Origin: a virus
DNA: 26,119 nt
Direction: 5' to 3' (one strand)
Virus record (IMG/VR): IMGVR_UViG_3300032287_001012
Span: 1 to 26,119 of that record
This document shows positions 15,279 to 21,938 of the stretch, in pieces. Numbering within the stretch: position 1 is the stretch's first letter; every line of letters starts with the position of its first letter. The translations under genes and the position numbers were made by a program. Below the pieces are notes generated by a model. That model made no database searches. It worked only from the letters and a program-made list of their open reading frames with translations, and was not told the DNA's origin.

Positions 15279-15683
15279 ATGGCACGATATAAAATAATTA
15301 CATTTGTTGACATTACAAGATCTAATCCCTTACGCCAAGAAACAGACAAAATCAAATTAGGTCAGCAGTCAAACTTCAACAGTTTGATACAGGCTATTGG
15401 ATTACGTGCCAACGTTGATTGGCAACAAGATCCAGCAATGAACACAGGACGGCTACCACATCCTATGATTGGCAAAGCTAACCATTGGGTTTGGGAATTT
15501 GAAACTGAACGTGATTATCTCTTTCTAAAAGACACAGACCCTGTTGGGCTTTTACTAGAAGATCTAAATGGTGTTCCTATAGTAATCGACTTAAATAACA
15601 GTGTAGACATAACTCCGGCAGTATTTCGAACTCTAGGAGATAAACCCAATACCTGGGCATACGAAATATCAAATTCGGTATAA
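15279..15683 (+). CDS. Conserved-looking phage protein, unknown (134 aa)
   Basis: Reads MARYKIITFVDITRSNPLRQ at the start, then ETDKIKLGQQSNFNSLIQAI, with a compact alpha/beta composition and DTDPVGLLLEDLNGVPIVID near the C-terminus. No signal peptide, membrane segment or catalytic motif. Starts with no ribosome site immediately after a late-type promoter. Located among probable structural genes; likely virion or assembly protein by context only. Confidence 0.7.
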   Translation: MARYKIITFVDITRSNPLRQETDKIKLGQQSNFNSLIQAIGLRANVDWQQDPAMNTGRLPHPMIGKANHWVWEFETERDYLFLKDTDPVGLLLEDLNGVPIVIDLNNSVDITPAVFRTLGDKPNTWAYEISNSV

Positions 15684-15686
15684 ATA
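15679..15686 (+). promoter_or_regulatory. Consensus late promoter TATAAATA
   Basis: Perfect octamer overlapping the end of the previous gene (stop TAA at 15681-15683 is part of it). Leader of about 86 bases follows with hairpin and AAGGA ribosome site before the ATG at 15778. Confidence 0.78.
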
Positions 15687-15732
15687 CATTATCAAAGGCA
15701 AACCATTAGGCAGTTACTAACTTAGGCACATG

Positions 15733-15745
15733 GCTCGGAGCGAGC
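15733..15745 (+). promoter_or_regulatory. 5'-leader hairpin with GAG loop
   Basis: GCTCG, loop GAG, CGAGC: five perfect pairs in the long leader of the next gene. Shares the CGGAGCG seven-base core with the hairpin at 14807-14823. Confidence 0.4.
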
Positions 15746-15777
15746 ACTTGACTTAACATACAAGGAACATAGCCATA

Positions 15778-16200
15778 ATGGCCACTGCAACAATTAAAAA
15801 ACCACGTAGCGAAGCACAGGCGCAATTAGCTGAATTGCCAGAGCGTGTGGGTATTGTCGAAACTAAAGTTGAATCAATCAAGGAACAGCTTACAGAGCTT
15901 AAAGGCGATGTAAGAGAAATGCACGACTGTTTAGATCAAACTCGTGACAGTGTTATGGCAGAACTAGGTAAAATGCAAGACGAGTATCGGATCAACAGTC
16001 AGAAGTTCTTTGATCACGCAGATCGTCTACACGCAGAAGATGTAGAAACACACGGTAAACTAGGTTCTCGAATTGACGAACTAGAAAAAATCAAAAACAA
16101 ATGGACCATGTATGCTATGGTTGCATTGGCATTTGCCGCAGGAACAGGTTGGTTGAATTCAGTTAGTTTTCCACATATACTCAAGTTCCTAGGGCTATAA
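15778..16200 (+). CDS. Coiled-coil protein with C-terminal membrane segment (140 aa)
   Basis: Residues about 22-107 are continuous heptad-type coiled coil (IVETKVESIKEQLTELKGDV and so on), followed by a single hydrophobic segment at about 109-126 (WTMYAMVALAFAAGTGWL) and a short tail. This layout is shared by XhlA-like haemolysin/holin accessory proteins and by some tail or membrane-linked phage proteins. AAGGAAC ribosome site, late consensus promoter, terminator afterwards. Late timing plus one membrane anchor make a lysis or envelope role plausible, but no lysis enzyme is seen nearby. Confidence 0.72.
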   Translation: MATATIKKPRSEAQAQLAELPERVGIVETKVESIKEQLTELKGDVREMHDCLDQTRDSVMAELGKMQDEYRINSQKFFDHADRLHAEDVETHGKLGSRIDELEKIKNKWTMYAMVALAFAAGTGWLNSVSFPHILKFLGL

Positions 16201-16210
16201 AATATACCCA

Positions 16211-16218
16211 GTTAAATA
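16211..16218 (+). promoter_or_regulatory. Late-type promoter variant GTTAAATA
   Basis: TAAATA core abutting the terminator stem. Predicted start near 16224 falls inside the left arm of that stem. Confidence 0.45.
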
Positions 16219-16239
16219 AGGACCATAGGTCCTTTTTTT
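16218..16239 (+). terminator. Intrinsic terminator ending at a start codon
   Basis: AAGGACC, loop ATA, GGTCCTT and T-run to 16239; the next gene's ATG begins at 16240. It closes the 15778 transcript. Confidence 0.85.
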
Positions 16240-16668
16240 ATGACTGACATTTCAAAACGCTTAGAGCAGACACTACGCTCAGTAATCCAAAAAGCTCCAA
16301 TACTTCCTGTTAAGGTCGCTGGTGGAATTCTTGTTGGCAACGTTTTAATAACCAGCAATGGATCATTGAAAGATTTATGGCAGCACGATTCTGTTGTTTA
16401 TCGAGAAGTTAGCCTAAACAAAGTAGCTATTAAATTGGCTAATATGTTGGCTAAACACGGAAACAGCTATCAAACAGATACCATCTATAAAGCAGATCAA
16501 GAATACGGACGCTGGTTTAACGAAAGTCAGATACTGAGAACCCAATATCAAAAAGCTCTAAATAATCAGGACTATGATCGTGCAGATATGCTGTGGGCTA
16601 GGTACTGCGAAAGTAGAGATAAGGTATTATCTGCCAAGGCAAGAGCAGAAACTTTGGCAACTATCTGA
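16240..16668 (+). CDS. Conserved-looking phage protein, unknown (142 aa)
   Basis: Reads MTDISKRLEQTLRSVIQKAP at the start, then LPVKVAGGILVGNVLITSNG, and a C-terminal helical half with NNQDYDRADMLWARYCESRD. Soluble, no signal or membrane segment. The general arrangement resembles small proteins of marine T4-like phages, but I cannot name it. ATG directly follows the T-run of a terminator, with only a weak AGG as ribosome site. Function unknown. Confidence 0.7.
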   Translation: MTDISKRLEQTLRSVIQKAPILPVKVAGGILVGNVLITSNGSLKDLWQHDSVVYREVSLNKVAIKLANMLAKHGNSYQTDTIYKADQEYGRWFNESQILRTQYQKALNNQDYDRADMLWARYCESRDKVLSAKARAETLATI

Positions 16669-16675
16669 ATAAATA
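16668..16675 (+). promoter_or_regulatory. Late-type promoter AATAAATA
   Basis: Seven of eight match; overlaps the previous stop region (TGA 16666-16668) and lies 26 bases before the ATG at 16702. Confidence 0.6.
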
Positions 16676-16701
16676 TAGTATCAATCTGGACCCTTACAAA
16701 T

Positions 16702-18384
16702 ATGAAAACAACAGACCTTTTTAAATTTAATAGATCGAGCAAACGTATCAATGAAAGCATTGATAAAGTGTTTGGCAAAAAGTTAAATTTTGAAACTTTT
16801 GACACACCGCAGCTAGAAGATGCTAGAAACAAACTGCGTACTCAGATCCATTCGGCCCGAGCAGAAAGCGGTTTCAATGAAACTATTGAAAACGAAGCTC
16901 TAACACAAGCACAATGGATGCACGATGCTATTGTTGCAGAATTAATGGATCGCGAAGAACACATTGTAGACAATACATTTCAAGAAGAATCTGAAGACAA
17001 AGAAACGGTTTTAGGCAAGATTGCAGACGAAGAAGATTATGATGCTCTATATGATCTAATGAGCGATATTCACAGCGATGCAGGCAAGTGGATACAGAGT
17101 CAGATCGAAGACATTACTTCAGAAACAGGTCTACATCCGGATGACGACTTTGAAGAAATTGAAAATCGTTTAATGGATCGTATTGTTAGTGATTTTGGCG
17201 AAGGATTTGGACAACCACGTGATGACGAAGGTGGCGACACTGATGATGCCTATGCTCTAGCAAGTGCTGGACATGGAAGCGATGAAGATTACGGGTTTTC
17301 TGGACATGACGAAAGTGTAGAAACAGAAGGTGAGAGTCAGCACAGCGATGTGAGTATTGCTCAAGATGTCTATGCTGAAAATCCAGATTTGGATTCAGAA
17401 GATGATATTTTAAATGCAGCATTTCCGCATGTGGTTAAAATGATGGGCGGCAGTAAAAAACGTGCCAACTATATGTTTAACTATGATGAAGACTTTCCAG
17501 GCGAAATGATCGGTGCTTACAAATGGTTACAAAGACAAGCCCATGATGTAGGCGAAGCTACTGGGCGCGATGCATACCAAAGAGATTATGACAGCAGCGT
17601 GAGCGGAATGGGCCGTCAAGAAAGAGATTGGGACGAAGGTGATACAGAACCAGCCAACAACTTTGCCGTAGCAGTCAATGGTAAACAATGGAAGGTATTT
17701 AAAGGTCGTGGTCATCATGCAGATGACATGGCTGAAAGAAATCATTTCCGTCAACTAAAAGTCTGGGCTGCTAAGAAATCAGAAGCCACAGGCAAGAAAT
17801 GGACTGTTCATGTTACAGGCGAACCTGCAACTGAAAGTGTCAATTACGAAAATAAAGAACAAACAGGAGATAATATGAGTAACTTAAGAGAAGGTGAGAT
17901 TCAGCAAGCCAGCGCAATCGTAACCGCAAAAACAATGGTAGACAGAGTAGGCCGTTGGATTGAAGAACTTTCAGGAATGGAAAATGATACCTTGTTAACA
18001 TTAGGTGATTCAATCCGTGACGAAATGGGTGCAGAACAAGCCAAGACATTTATCAGTGCTTGTGCCCCGGCTATTCAAGCAGCTCTAGAAAATCTAAAAT
18101 CTACACGTGAAGCACTAAGCTCAAGCGTTCGCGCATTGACTGGTGAAGAACAAGGTGCTGAAATGTTAGGTGGTGAGCCAGCAGCAGGTGGTGATGAGTT
18201 TGGTGCAGACATGGCAGCTCCGGCAGAGCCAGATGCAATGAATGCAGGTGGTGATGAGTTTGGCGCTCCAGAAGATGACTTTGGTGCAGCAGAACCAGCA
18301 GCTGGTGGATTAGAGACAGCTGGACGTGAAAAGCGCGAAAGCATTGACCGTAGCAATCAATTACTAAGAGTATTGGCAGGATGA
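16702..18384 (+). CDS. Large acidic protein, candidate head-core/scaffold component (560 aa)
   Basis: Strongly acidic and hydrophilic. The N-terminus MKTTDLFKFNRSSKRINESI contains INE|S, which fits prohead-protease cleavage. Residues about 95-260 are Asp/Glu-rich; about 310-375 form a compact basic patch (AVNGKQWKVFKGRGHHADDM); from residue 392 (MSNLREGEIQQASAIVTAKT) a helical domain begins, followed by low-complexity Ala/Gly/Glu with a GGDEFGA repeat 20 residues apart. At 17865-17869 AGGAG stands five bases before the in-frame ATG of Met392, so a 169-aa C-terminal product may also be made. Late-type promoter upstream; ATGA overlap with the next gene. Scaffold/core role is inference from composition and order; no homologue recognised. 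Confidence 0.68.
   Translation: MKTTDLFKFNRSSKRINESIDKVFGKKLNFETFDTPQLEDARNKLRTQIHSARAESGFNETIENEALTQAQWMHDAIVAELMDREEHIVDNTFQEESEDKETVLGKIADEEDYDALYDLMSDIHSDAGKWIQSQIEDITSETGLHPDDDFEEIENRLMDRIVSDFGEGFGQPRDDEGGDTDDAYALASAGHGSDEDYGFSGHDESVETEGESQHSDVSIAQDVYAENPDLDSEDDILNAAFPHVVKMMGGSKKRANYMFNYDEDFPGEMIGAYKWLQRQAHDVGEATGRDAYQRDYDSSVSGMGRQERDWDEGDTEPANNFAVAVNGKQWKVFKGRGHHADDMAERNHFRQLKVWAAKKSEATGKKWTVHVTGEPATESVNYENKEQTGDNMSNLREGEIQQASAIVTAKTMVDRVGRWIEELSGMENDTLLTLGDSIRDEMGAEQAKTFISACAPAIQAALENLKSTREALSSSVRALTGEEQGAEMLGGEPAAGGDEFGADMAAPAEPDAMNAGGDEFGAPEDDFGAAEPAAGGLETAGREKRESIDRSNQLLRVLAG
17875..18384 (+). CDS. Possible internal in-frame start giving 169-aa C-terminal product
   Basis: AGGAG at 17865-17869, five-base spacing, then ATG in frame with the 560-aa gene (codon 392). 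The site is better than the ribosome site of the full-length gene, which has none clear. The product MSNLREGEI... has its own helical domain plus the acidic repeat tail. Compare lambda C/Nu3, where a scaffold protein is made from an internal start. Confidence 0.45.
   Translation: MSNLREGEIQQASAIVTAKTMVDRVGRWIEELSGMENDTLLTLGDSIRDEMGAEQAKTFISACAPAIQAALENLKSTREALSSSVRALTGEEQGAEMLGGEPAAGGDEFGADMAAPAEPDAMNAGGDEFGAPEDDFGAAEPAAGGLETAGREKRESIDRSNQLLRVLAG
18184..18263 (+). repeat. Two direct 20-base repeats, 60-base period
   Basis: GCAGGTGGTGATGAGTTTGG occurs at 18184-18203 and again at 18244-18263, coding for AGGDEFG twice in the acidic tail of the 560-aa protein. Looks like a recent in-frame duplication. 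Confidence 0.85.
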
Positions 18385-18782
18385 GATTAGACGAATTTGT
18401 CTCCGACAAAGAGCGTGAGCAGTTAGACGAGATACTTCCAGCATTGCTGGGAGCCGCTCGTGCTGTTGGCGCTGTTGGCGGTGCCGCACTTCGTGGTGGT
18501 GCTGCTGTAGCCAAGGGTGTCGGCAATGCCGCAGTCCAAGGTGCAAAGGCAGTCGGTGGTGCTGTGCAGAAAGGCGCACAGACAGTCGGTGGTGCTGTGC
18601 AGAAAGGTGTCAATGCTGCGGGAACTATTGCCCAACAGGCAGCAGGCGCAGTTGGCACTGAAGAAGACCCGGCAGCAGCAGCTCAACAAGTGGCAGCTCA
18701 GAAGAAAGAAGTACAAGATCAAATTAAATCAAAGCAACAAGAGTTACAACAGTTGCAACAACAGTTGGCGCAAATAAAATGA
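18381..18782 (+). CDS. Ala/Gly-rich protein with 11-residue amphipathic repeats (133 aa)
   Basis: N-terminus MRLDEFVSDKEREQLDEILP; then four tandem 11-residue units VGNAAVQGAKA, VGGAVQKGAQT, VGGAVQKGVNA, AGTIAQQAAGA (about residues 53-96), and a C-terminal Gln-rich coiled coil (KKEVQDQIKSKQQELQQLQQ). Hendecad repeats of this kind form long amphipathic helices in LEA proteins, apolipoproteins and synucleins and bind membranes or coat surfaces. Overlaps both neighbours by ATGA. Candidate roles: head-core component or membrane-acting protein; not recognised as a known family. Confidence 0.7.
   Translation: MRLDEFVSDKEREQLDEILPALLGAARAVGAVGGAALRGGAAVAKGVGNAAVQGAKAVGGAVQKGAQTVGGAVQKGVNAAGTIAQQAAGAVGTEEDPAAAAQQVAAQKKEVQDQIKSKQQELQQLQQQLAQIK
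18550..18607 (+). repeat. 33-base tandem repeat inside the 133-aa gene
   Basis: A 25-base perfect repeat starts at 18550 and again at 18583, a 33-base period equal to 11 codons. Confidence 0.85.
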
Positions 18783-19147
18783 GATTTTTTGAGTTCGTTG
18801 AAAACGATCCTACTGATAAACTAATTGTGGTTTTGAAGAACTACATAGGTCGTGCTGCCAGTAAAGGTGCTGGGAGCCAGTTAAATTGGAACGGTCTTAA
18901 TAAGATATTCCAAACCAGTGGTGTAGAGCTTGCAGCCGATTACGAAACATTTAAATCTATATACGATTCCAATCCAGTCGTACAGTCATTAGTCAAAGAC
19001 TTTAATCAAGATGGTATTAACCTGAATGTTCCTGGAGCACCGGACGATCAGGAACAAAGCCCACAAAAAAGCGGCGAAACTAGCCAAGATCAAGTAGATA
19101 AAATGGCAGCATCGGCTGCTCCACAACAATTAGCTGCCCAGGCTTGA
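18779..19147 (+). CDS. Probable virion/head protein of unknown function (122 aa)
   Basis: Starts MRFFEFVENDPTDKLIVVLK, the same MRxFEF pattern as the KxDG protein at 13660. The body has VLKNYIGRAASKGAGSQLNW and a helical segment DYETFKSIYDSNPVVQSLVK; the C-terminus is Gln/Ala/Ser-rich and probably unstructured. I recall similar small proteins in marine T4-like phages without function. ATGA overlap with the preceding gene, so third member of a coupled set beginning at 16702. The TTGACA of the next promoter lies across its stop codon. Confidence 0.7.
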   Translation: MRFFEFVENDPTDKLIVVLKNYIGRAASKGAGSQLNWNGLNKIFQTSGVELAADYETFKSIYDSNPVVQSLVKDFNQDGINLNVPGAPDDQEQSPQKSGETSQDQVDKMAASAAPQQLAAQA

Positions 19148-19172
19148 CAAACTAAAATCATTCCTGTAATAT
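19144..19172 (+). promoter_or_regulatory. Sigma70-type promoter, leaderless geometry
   Basis: TTGACA (19144-19149), 17-base spacer, TAATAT (19167-19172). Predicted start near 19179 and the nuclease ATG at 19180; no ribosome site. Confidence 0.65.
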
Positions 19173-19178
19173 ATACAG
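19164..19178. promoter_or_regulatory. Palindrome CTGTA-ATATA-TACAG overlapping the -10
   Basis: Perfect inverted repeat of five bases each side, covering the -10 and ending one base before the ATG. Reminiscent of a LexA box (CTGT-N8-ACAG) but with N7, so possibly an operator for another repressor. Confidence 0.4.
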
Positions 19179-19179
19179 A

Positions 19180-19881
19180 ATGACAACTAATTATACACCC
19201 CCACCGTTCGTTGAACGATTCCAATATAAAAATTGTAAACAGGTCAATGACCCTGTAACACGCAAACGTGTATATCTAACTCCAGACGGAGAAAGCCTGC
19301 CTAGCGTAACTACTATCCTTAGTGCCACTAAAGATATGACCCATTTAAACGAATGGCGTGATAGAATTGGGCATGCCAAAGCACAGCAGATTACCACAGA
19401 AGCAGCTGGTGTTGGGACAGCCATGCATTCTAACTTAGAACGATTTGTTGTTGGAGAGCAAAGACAACCAGGTGGCGCTCCTGTACACGTACAGGCACAT
19501 AAAATGGCAGATGTTATTATTGAAGAAGGTCTCAGCAAAGTAAATGAAATATGGGCTATGGAACAAAGTCTATACTTTCCGGGACTATATTCCGGCACCA
19601 CTGACCTAGTAGGAGTTTATGATAGCGAACCTGCTGTTATGGACTATAAGCAGACTAATAAGCCTAAAAAAGCAGAATGGGTCGAAGATTACTATATGCA
19701 ATTAGTGGCTTATATATTAGCACATAATGAAGTATACGGCACAGACATTAAGCGTGGTATCGTATTCATGTGTAGCCGCAATTTTGAATATCAGCAGTTT
19801 GAAGTAAAACCTGAAGATTTTAACAAGTGGCAAGACGCTTGGCTTAACAAGGTAGAGGAATACTACGCCCTAAGTAGATAA
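19180..19881 (+). CDS. RecB-family PD-(D/E)XK nuclease (Cas4/exonuclease-like)
   Basis: 233 aa. Motifs in order: GVGTAMHSNLE with His83, AMEQSLYF with Glu128, SGTTDLVGVYD with Asp142, VMDYKQ with Asp155 and Lys157, and QLVAY with Gln174. This is the complete RecB-like active site (H, E, D, D-x-K, QxxxY). The family makes DNA exo- or endonucleases used in recombination, repair and end processing. No Cys cluster for an Fe-S centre, unlike Cas4/AddB. Expression seems to be from a host-type promoter, so likely early, unlike the late genes on both sides. Precise role in this phage is unknown. Confidence 0.85.
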   Translation: MTTNYTPPPFVERFQYKNCKQVNDPVTRKRVYLTPDGESLPSVTTILSATKDMTHLNEWRDRIGHAKAQQITTEAAGVGTAMHSNLERFVVGEQRQPGGAPVHVQAHKMADVIIEEGLSKVNEIWAMEQSLYFPGLYSGTTDLVGVYDSEPAVMDYKQTNKPKKAEWVEDYYMQLVAYILAHNEVYGTDIKRGIVFMCSRNFEYQQFEVKPEDFNKWQDAWLNKVEEYYALSR

Positions 19882-19884
19882 ATA
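19877..19884 (+). promoter_or_regulatory. Late-type promoter GATAAATA
   Basis: Seven of eight match; overlaps the nuclease stop. Leader with AGAGG before the GTG start at 19911. Confidence 0.65.
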
Positions 19885-19910
19885 CTCTATCAAGCATAGA
19901 GGATACTAAA

Positions 19911-21485
19911 GTGGCCGTTGTCCAAATATCGAAAATACAGGTCCGTAGAGGACAGAAAAATTCCAACAGTGGTGTTCCGCAATTAAGTTCAGCTGAATTT
20001 GCATGGGCTGTTGATTCGCAGGAATTATTCATTGGTAACGGCAGCGTTGCTGAAGGTGCTCCTTATGTTGGCAATACAAAGATTATCACAGAACACGATA
20101 ATCTACTAGAACTAGCATCTAGTTATCAATTTGCTCCTGCATACCTCACTGGTAGTGTGCCAAGAAGCCTTCAAGGCAAATTAGATGAATACGTATCAAT
20201 ACTTGACTTCGGCGCCGTTGGCGATGGTAGTACTGATTGTACCGATGCATTTGAACTAGCATTTTTAGAATTATTCCGTAACACTAATCCTAATTACAAA
20301 AAAGTACTAACTATACCAAATGGTGAGTATCTATTCCTACGAGATTTAAAGATTCCCAGTGGAACTATCATTAGAGGTGAAACACCAGCGGGTGTTGTAC
20401 TAAACATTGATACTAATAACGTTCAATTTGTAACCAGTAATGGTGAAGAATTAGGCAGCTTCAACAGTATCAATCGTCCTACTAATATTCATATTTCTAA
20501 TATCACAGTTAGACGTTCATCAGGACAGTTAGTACTGTCCGGTGTTGCAGACAGTATATTCGAAGATATTACTTTTCAAGGCGAATACGATCTTGTAGAT
20601 GCTATTGCCGACATAAATGTTATACCTCCATCGATGTTCTGGCAGAATACAGACGACGGAACAAAAACCACAAACCTACTATTTAGAAATTGTAATTTTT
20701 TAAATGATGCGTTAAGTGTAAAATGTATTCAAGATGATGTATTCTCGACTGAAATTAAATTTGATAGTTGTACCTTTTTCATCAATCACACTTCTATTCT
20801 AATTAACGGTACAGCTGGACAAAACAATAGTTGGAAAATTAGCAACTGTACATTTGAAGAAGTATATGCGCAGGCATTTAAATCTACACAAGGTCGTTAC
20901 ACAATAATATCAGATTCAAATTTTGTTAATTGCGGTAACGGTAATTCTCCAACCATTCCATTGTACCCTATTGTTTACTTTGGAGAGAAAACTGGTAACG
21001 TATTGGTTAATTGTGTCAATGATCGAGCACAATTGAATCATGATACGGTTCAAAGTAATCCATTATATCCTTCAGAAACCACAGCAATAACTGAAGTTTA
21101 TAACAGTGATTATTCTACGTTTATTAATAGAAATTATGCAGCCATTTCATATTCTGTAAGTTATACTTCTCTTACAGTATTGTCAGCACAGAATAAATCA
21201 TACACAGTAAAATATTTCCTACAATTAGGAACACATACACGCACAGGAAAATTAACTATTTCTGTCAGTTCAGATTCAACCGATGTTGCAATCACTGACG
21301 AATATCAATATTCACCATCACTAGTCTTAGATCCAGGAGGAACAACAATGACCAATTTTGAATTTTCTGCAGTACTTGCAAATAATGATGCCGTAACTGG
21401 TAACGAAACTGTGGTGATAGGTTATAAGAATCCAACTAGTGGCGCTACCGGTCTTTTATCATACGACCTAGCGTACGGTGTTTAA
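19911..21485 (+). CDS. Tail spike/fibre with beta-helix (pectate-lyase-like) fold
   Basis: 524 aa, GTG start with AGAGG site. Residues about 5-45 (VQISKIQVRRGQ...QLSSAEFAWAVDSQELFIGN) match the N-terminal attachment module of many phage fibres. SILDFGAVGDGSTDCTDAFE (about 96-115) is the pectate_lyase_3/tail-spike signature that opens right-handed beta-helices; rungs such as NIHISNITVRRS, LLFRNCNFLN, IKFDSCTFF, WKISNCTFEE and IISDSNFVNC follow to about residue 345. The C-terminal 130 residues are a beta-rich domain. Spikes of this class bind or cut surface polysaccharide; no catalytic residues can be assigned. Late promoter upstream; overlaps the next gene by eight bases. Confidence 0.85.
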   Translation: MAVVQISKIQVRRGQKNSNSGVPQLSSAEFAWAVDSQELFIGNGSVAEGAPYVGNTKIITEHDNLLELASSYQFAPAYLTGSVPRSLQGKLDEYVSILDFGAVGDGSTDCTDAFELAFLELFRNTNPNYKKVLTIPNGEYLFLRDLKIPSGTIIRGETPAGVVLNIDTNNVQFVTSNGEELGSFNSINRPTNIHISNITVRRSSGQLVLSGVADSIFEDITFQGEYDLVDAIADINVIPPSMFWQNTDDGTKTTNLLFRNCNFLNDALSVKCIQDDVFSTEIKFDSCTFFINHTSILINGTAGQNNSWKISNCTFEEVYAQAFKSTQGRYTIISDSNFVNCGNGNSPTIPLYPIVYFGEKTGNVLVNCVNDRAQLNHDTVQSNPLYPSETTAITEVYNSDYSTFINRNYAAISYSVSYTSLTVLSAQNKSYTVKYFLQLGTHTRTGKLTISVSSDSTDVAITDEYQYSPSLVLDPGGTTMTNFEFSAVLANNDAVTGNETVVIGYKNPTSGATGLLSYDLAYGV

Positions 21486-21903
21486 TCAGTACGGCACAAA
21501 TAGATTAACCGAGTGGAAAGAATTTAGAGATAGGCTAGAAAACAGCAACAGGCCATTAGAAGATGTTGCAGAGTTTTGGAGCCATGCTCCATTCGTTAAT
21601 CGATATTTAAATCCAAATTCTCCAGACCAGTGGCCTGACCCTTGGCATTTGGTGCTGGATAATCACTATGACGATCTTGCAATCGCCCTAGGAATGCTGT
21701 ATACTATTAAATTAACACAGCGGTTTATGAAAACCAAATGCGAGATACATACGTCTATACTTCCAAAAGAAAAGTCTCCTAGGTATATTCTAGTAGTAGA
21801 TAATTCTAAGGTATTGAACCTGGAATACAAAAACGTAGTTGATTTTGATAGACTAGACGGTGTCCAAACCAACATGGTTTGGAAGATAGAGAATAGTTTA
21901 TAA
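21478..21903 (+). CDS. Unknown phage protein downstream of tail spike (141 aa)
   Basis: GTG start (VFNQYGTN as MFNQYGTN) overlapping the spike stop by eight bases, hence coupled. Trp-rich middle (EFWSHAPFVNRYLNPNSPDQ, WPDPWHLVLDNHYDDLAIAL) and a beta-rich C-terminus (SPRYILVVDNSKVLNLEYKN). No signal peptide or membrane segment. Pairing with the spike suggests an assembly factor, but homologues are not recognised. The start is tentative because there is no clear ribosome site. Confidence 0.65.
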   Translation: MFNQYGTNRLTEWKEFRDRLENSNRPLEDVAEFWSHAPFVNRYLNPNSPDQWPDPWHLVLDNHYDDLAIALGMLYTIKLTQRFMKTKCEIHTSILPKEKSPRYILVVDNSKVLNLEYKNVVDFDRLDGVQTNMVWKIENSL

Positions 21904-21906
21904 ATA
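21899..21906 (+). promoter_or_regulatory. Consensus late promoter TATAAATA upstream of nrdA
   Basis: Perfect octamer across the previous stop codon; leader of about 27 bases with AGAGG before the nrdA ATG. Confidence 0.72.
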
Positions 21907-21938
21907 TGATTCCATATAGAACAAAAGTAGAGGCGTAG

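Noticed and set aside
15590-15598. Internal CTTAAATA as a late promoter
   Set aside because: It is inside a coding region with no gene start downstream before the next better octamer at 15679.
18550-18607. CRISPR-like or mobile repeat
   Set aside because: The 33-base period keeps the coding frame and encodes an 11-residue helix repeat, so it is protein-level repetition.
18075-18722. Long minus-strand ORFs (up to 185 aa) opposite 16702-18782
   Set aside because: Low-complexity Ala/Pro/His/Leu-rich translations are shadows of the repeat-rich plus-strand genes; no ribosome site or promoter.
19164-19178. True LexA box
   Set aside because: Half-site spacing is seven, not eight, so it is kept only as an operator-like palindrome.
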